Positions 62,901 to 64,000 of a stretch of 64,000 nt of DNA are shown here, piece after piece. The stretch is from Phorcus lineatus. Taxonomy: Eukaryota > Mollusca > Gastropoda > Trochida > Trochidae. Each line of letters starts with the position of its first letter. Within the stretch, counting starts at the first letter, position 1. A program made the position numbers and the translations under genes. The notes under the pieces were generated by a model that ran no database searches, was not told where the DNA came from, and worked only from the letters and a program-made list of their open reading frames with translations. The stretch spans positions 27,131,645 to 27,195,644 of the forward strand of contig OV121088.1 of assembly GCA_921293015.1 (NCBI GenBank), in the 5' to 3' direction.

Positions 62901-64000
62901 GTAGAGCGTGTGTGTCTTGGAGCTGTGTGAGAGTTGCCTCAGAGGTAGACTTCTGGTGGGCCACACTTGTCTTCGCAATCTTACTCTTAGCTGGTAGCTT
63001 CTCATCTAGTCGCAGTTCCTCATACAGAACCTGGACAGTTTCACCATTTATCATACATGCATATAGCTAATGCTTTCAATAATCAATTCAAAGAAACGAT
63101 TTCTTTATATAAAAAAATGTTTCATATACATGTTTCATAATTTTTAAAATTATATTTAATACAGTTGATGTATGATTTAGAAAAAAAGTGCTTTATCCTG
63201 GTGGTGTGTCAGCTCTAGAAGTTATGCATGCATGTTTAAAGGTGGAATAATAATATTTTTGTCAATTTGTCTTACTTACATACAGGGTAACAATAATTAT
63301 TCTAATTATGTTTTGGTCATAAATGTTTTCTTTCTAACCGAAAGTGGTTATAAAACATTGAGTCACAGTGTCAATGAAAGCAAATTTGTTCAAAGAATTC
63401 TGAATGAATGTTAAGCCAGTCGAAATCACATACTGCATTTCTAATTAGATAAGAGGGAATACGATGACTTTTTAGCTTTTAGAAATATTTCAGGTGAGTC
63501 AAAGAAAATTTTGGTAGGTGAGTGAGTGCAACCACTGCACGCTGAATGTGAATGAAAAATTAAGAAATAATAAAATCAAATTGTTGTCTACTATCAGTTT
63601 ACTTAATACTATTTCAAATCACCTGTCTGAGTTGAGGATGACTGTTGATACAGAAACTGTGTCCAACAGAAGCAAAAGCCTTCTCTTCCAACTTCTTCAG
63701 CTTTTTCTGTAAGGAAACTCAAATCACTGGAAAAAGACGTCAACCACTGACATGCTAATCTCATAGATTACCTTGAGAATACAAGCAAAGTTGCCAAATA
63801 TTGAAGTTTTAATTAAGAACTGCTACATTTTATGCCAGTAAGAAGTGTGTCTCATTTGCCTAAACACTTAAACTACCACACACCAACATTGATGAATTAC
63901 CTTGAGGCTTGAGGACAATGGCAAATTGTCAAGTATGGACGTATCTACTAGTAGCCATTGCTTCTCAAGATTAGCAAGAACCAGAACTAGCTTAGTCTCC
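56930..64000 (-). CDS. POLN: A-family DNA polymerase, POLN-like, polymerase domain (5' part outside window)
   Basis: DNA polymerase nu-type repair enzyme; 437 C-terminal residues are visible. Exons: 63901-64000 (partial), 63623-63706, 62875-63030, 62167-62350, 61689-61766, 60887-61001, 60263-60345, 59766-59837, 59227-59286, 58711-58821, 58070-58151, 57476-57543, 56930-57051; all phases agree. Recognisable blocks: KSTSEATLTQLQDTHALP, IVLEYRQ, WDQTAAATGRLTSSQPNIQ, motif A DFQQIELRLLAHL, the O-helix REQTKRIVYSVMYGVGKEKL, FGRKRLIP, RAQASRQAVNFCVQGSAADL, motif C QIHDELLWEVEEE, and a C-terminal GKSWAHLNTC. POLN is preferred over POLQ because EYRQLQKLKSTYVDG matches it and none of the POLQ insertions are present. 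The catalytic Asp of motif A and the Asp-Glu of motif C are kept. Transcribed toward IAP copy 2 (tail to tail). Confidence 0.93.
57620..57926. mobile_element. MITE, CATCCTGCTACATCAG family, copy 4, with nested foldback
   Basis: The right end GCTGATGTAGCAGGATG (to 57926) and the inner pair CTCCTTCAAATACCCTGATA / CTATTTGAAGGAG identify the family. The outermost left end is missing. A 122-bp foldback is inserted within it. It lies in the POLN intron between 57543 and 58070. Confidence 0.6.
57658..57779. mobile_element. 122-bp foldback with GGGGCCTGTTCCAC ends
   Basis: GGGGCCTGTTCCACGAAGC at the left and its inverted partner GTTTTGTGGAACAGGCCCC at the right, with inner pairing of TACAACTAATTGTA-like words. 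Palindromic elements with GGGCCTGTTTCAC-type ends are common in invertebrates. Non-coding. Confidence 0.7.

Noticed and set aside
1-64000. CRISPR arrays, bacterial operons, retroviral or LTR copies
   Set aside because: No regular spacer array, no bacterial gene structure, and no recognisable gag, pol, integrase or long terminal direct repeats were seen.

Overview
The window is animal genomic DNA, AT-rich and intron-rich, and most likely from a mollusc. The evidence is the metazoan exon-intron structure, short decayed DNA transposons and foldbacks, repeated GGGAGATAA-type motifs common in mollusc genomes, and a lineage-specific type of inhibitor-of-apoptosis (IAP) gene. Bivalve and gastropod cannot be told apart from this sequence. 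No microbial or organellar genes are present.

Layout. (1) About 1.9-28.9 kb, minus strand: a gene for diphosphoinositol pentakisphosphate kinase (PPIP5K/VIP1). Fifteen coding exons are placed with consistent splice phases, and the 3' half runs off the left edge. One position in its phosphatase-like domain has two alternative exons that appear mutually exclusive. Its large introns hold many repeats: a broken THAP domain, nested palindromes, and an inverted-repeat element carrying two hammerhead ribozyme motifs. (2) About 29-37 kb: no gene seen, degenerate repeats only. (3) 37.7-51.5 kb: two closely related IAP genes arranged head to head, each with six coding exons. Both encode three BIR domains, a UBA-like segment, a long charged coiled coil and a C-terminal RING. 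They diverge from a 1.56-kb shared upstream region and each is followed by decaying copies of its own RING tail. (4) 52-56.9 kb: no gene seen, one short MITE. (5) 56.9-64 kb, minus strand: the polymerase domain of an A-family DNA polymerase closest to POLN (DNA polymerase nu), with its N-terminal part beyond the right edge.

The three loci show no operon-like linkage. PPIP5K makes inositol pyrophosphates, the IAPs are predicted E3 ligases and regulators of cell death, and POLN is a DNA repair polymerase. The most unusual items are the oppositely oriented hammerhead pair inside a PPIP5K intron, the reading-frame-enforced exon pair of PPIP5K, and the IAP pair with a coiled coil where a CARD would often be and with RING-tail repeats downstream. 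All gene names rest on reading translated exons against remembered family sequences; no search was run.
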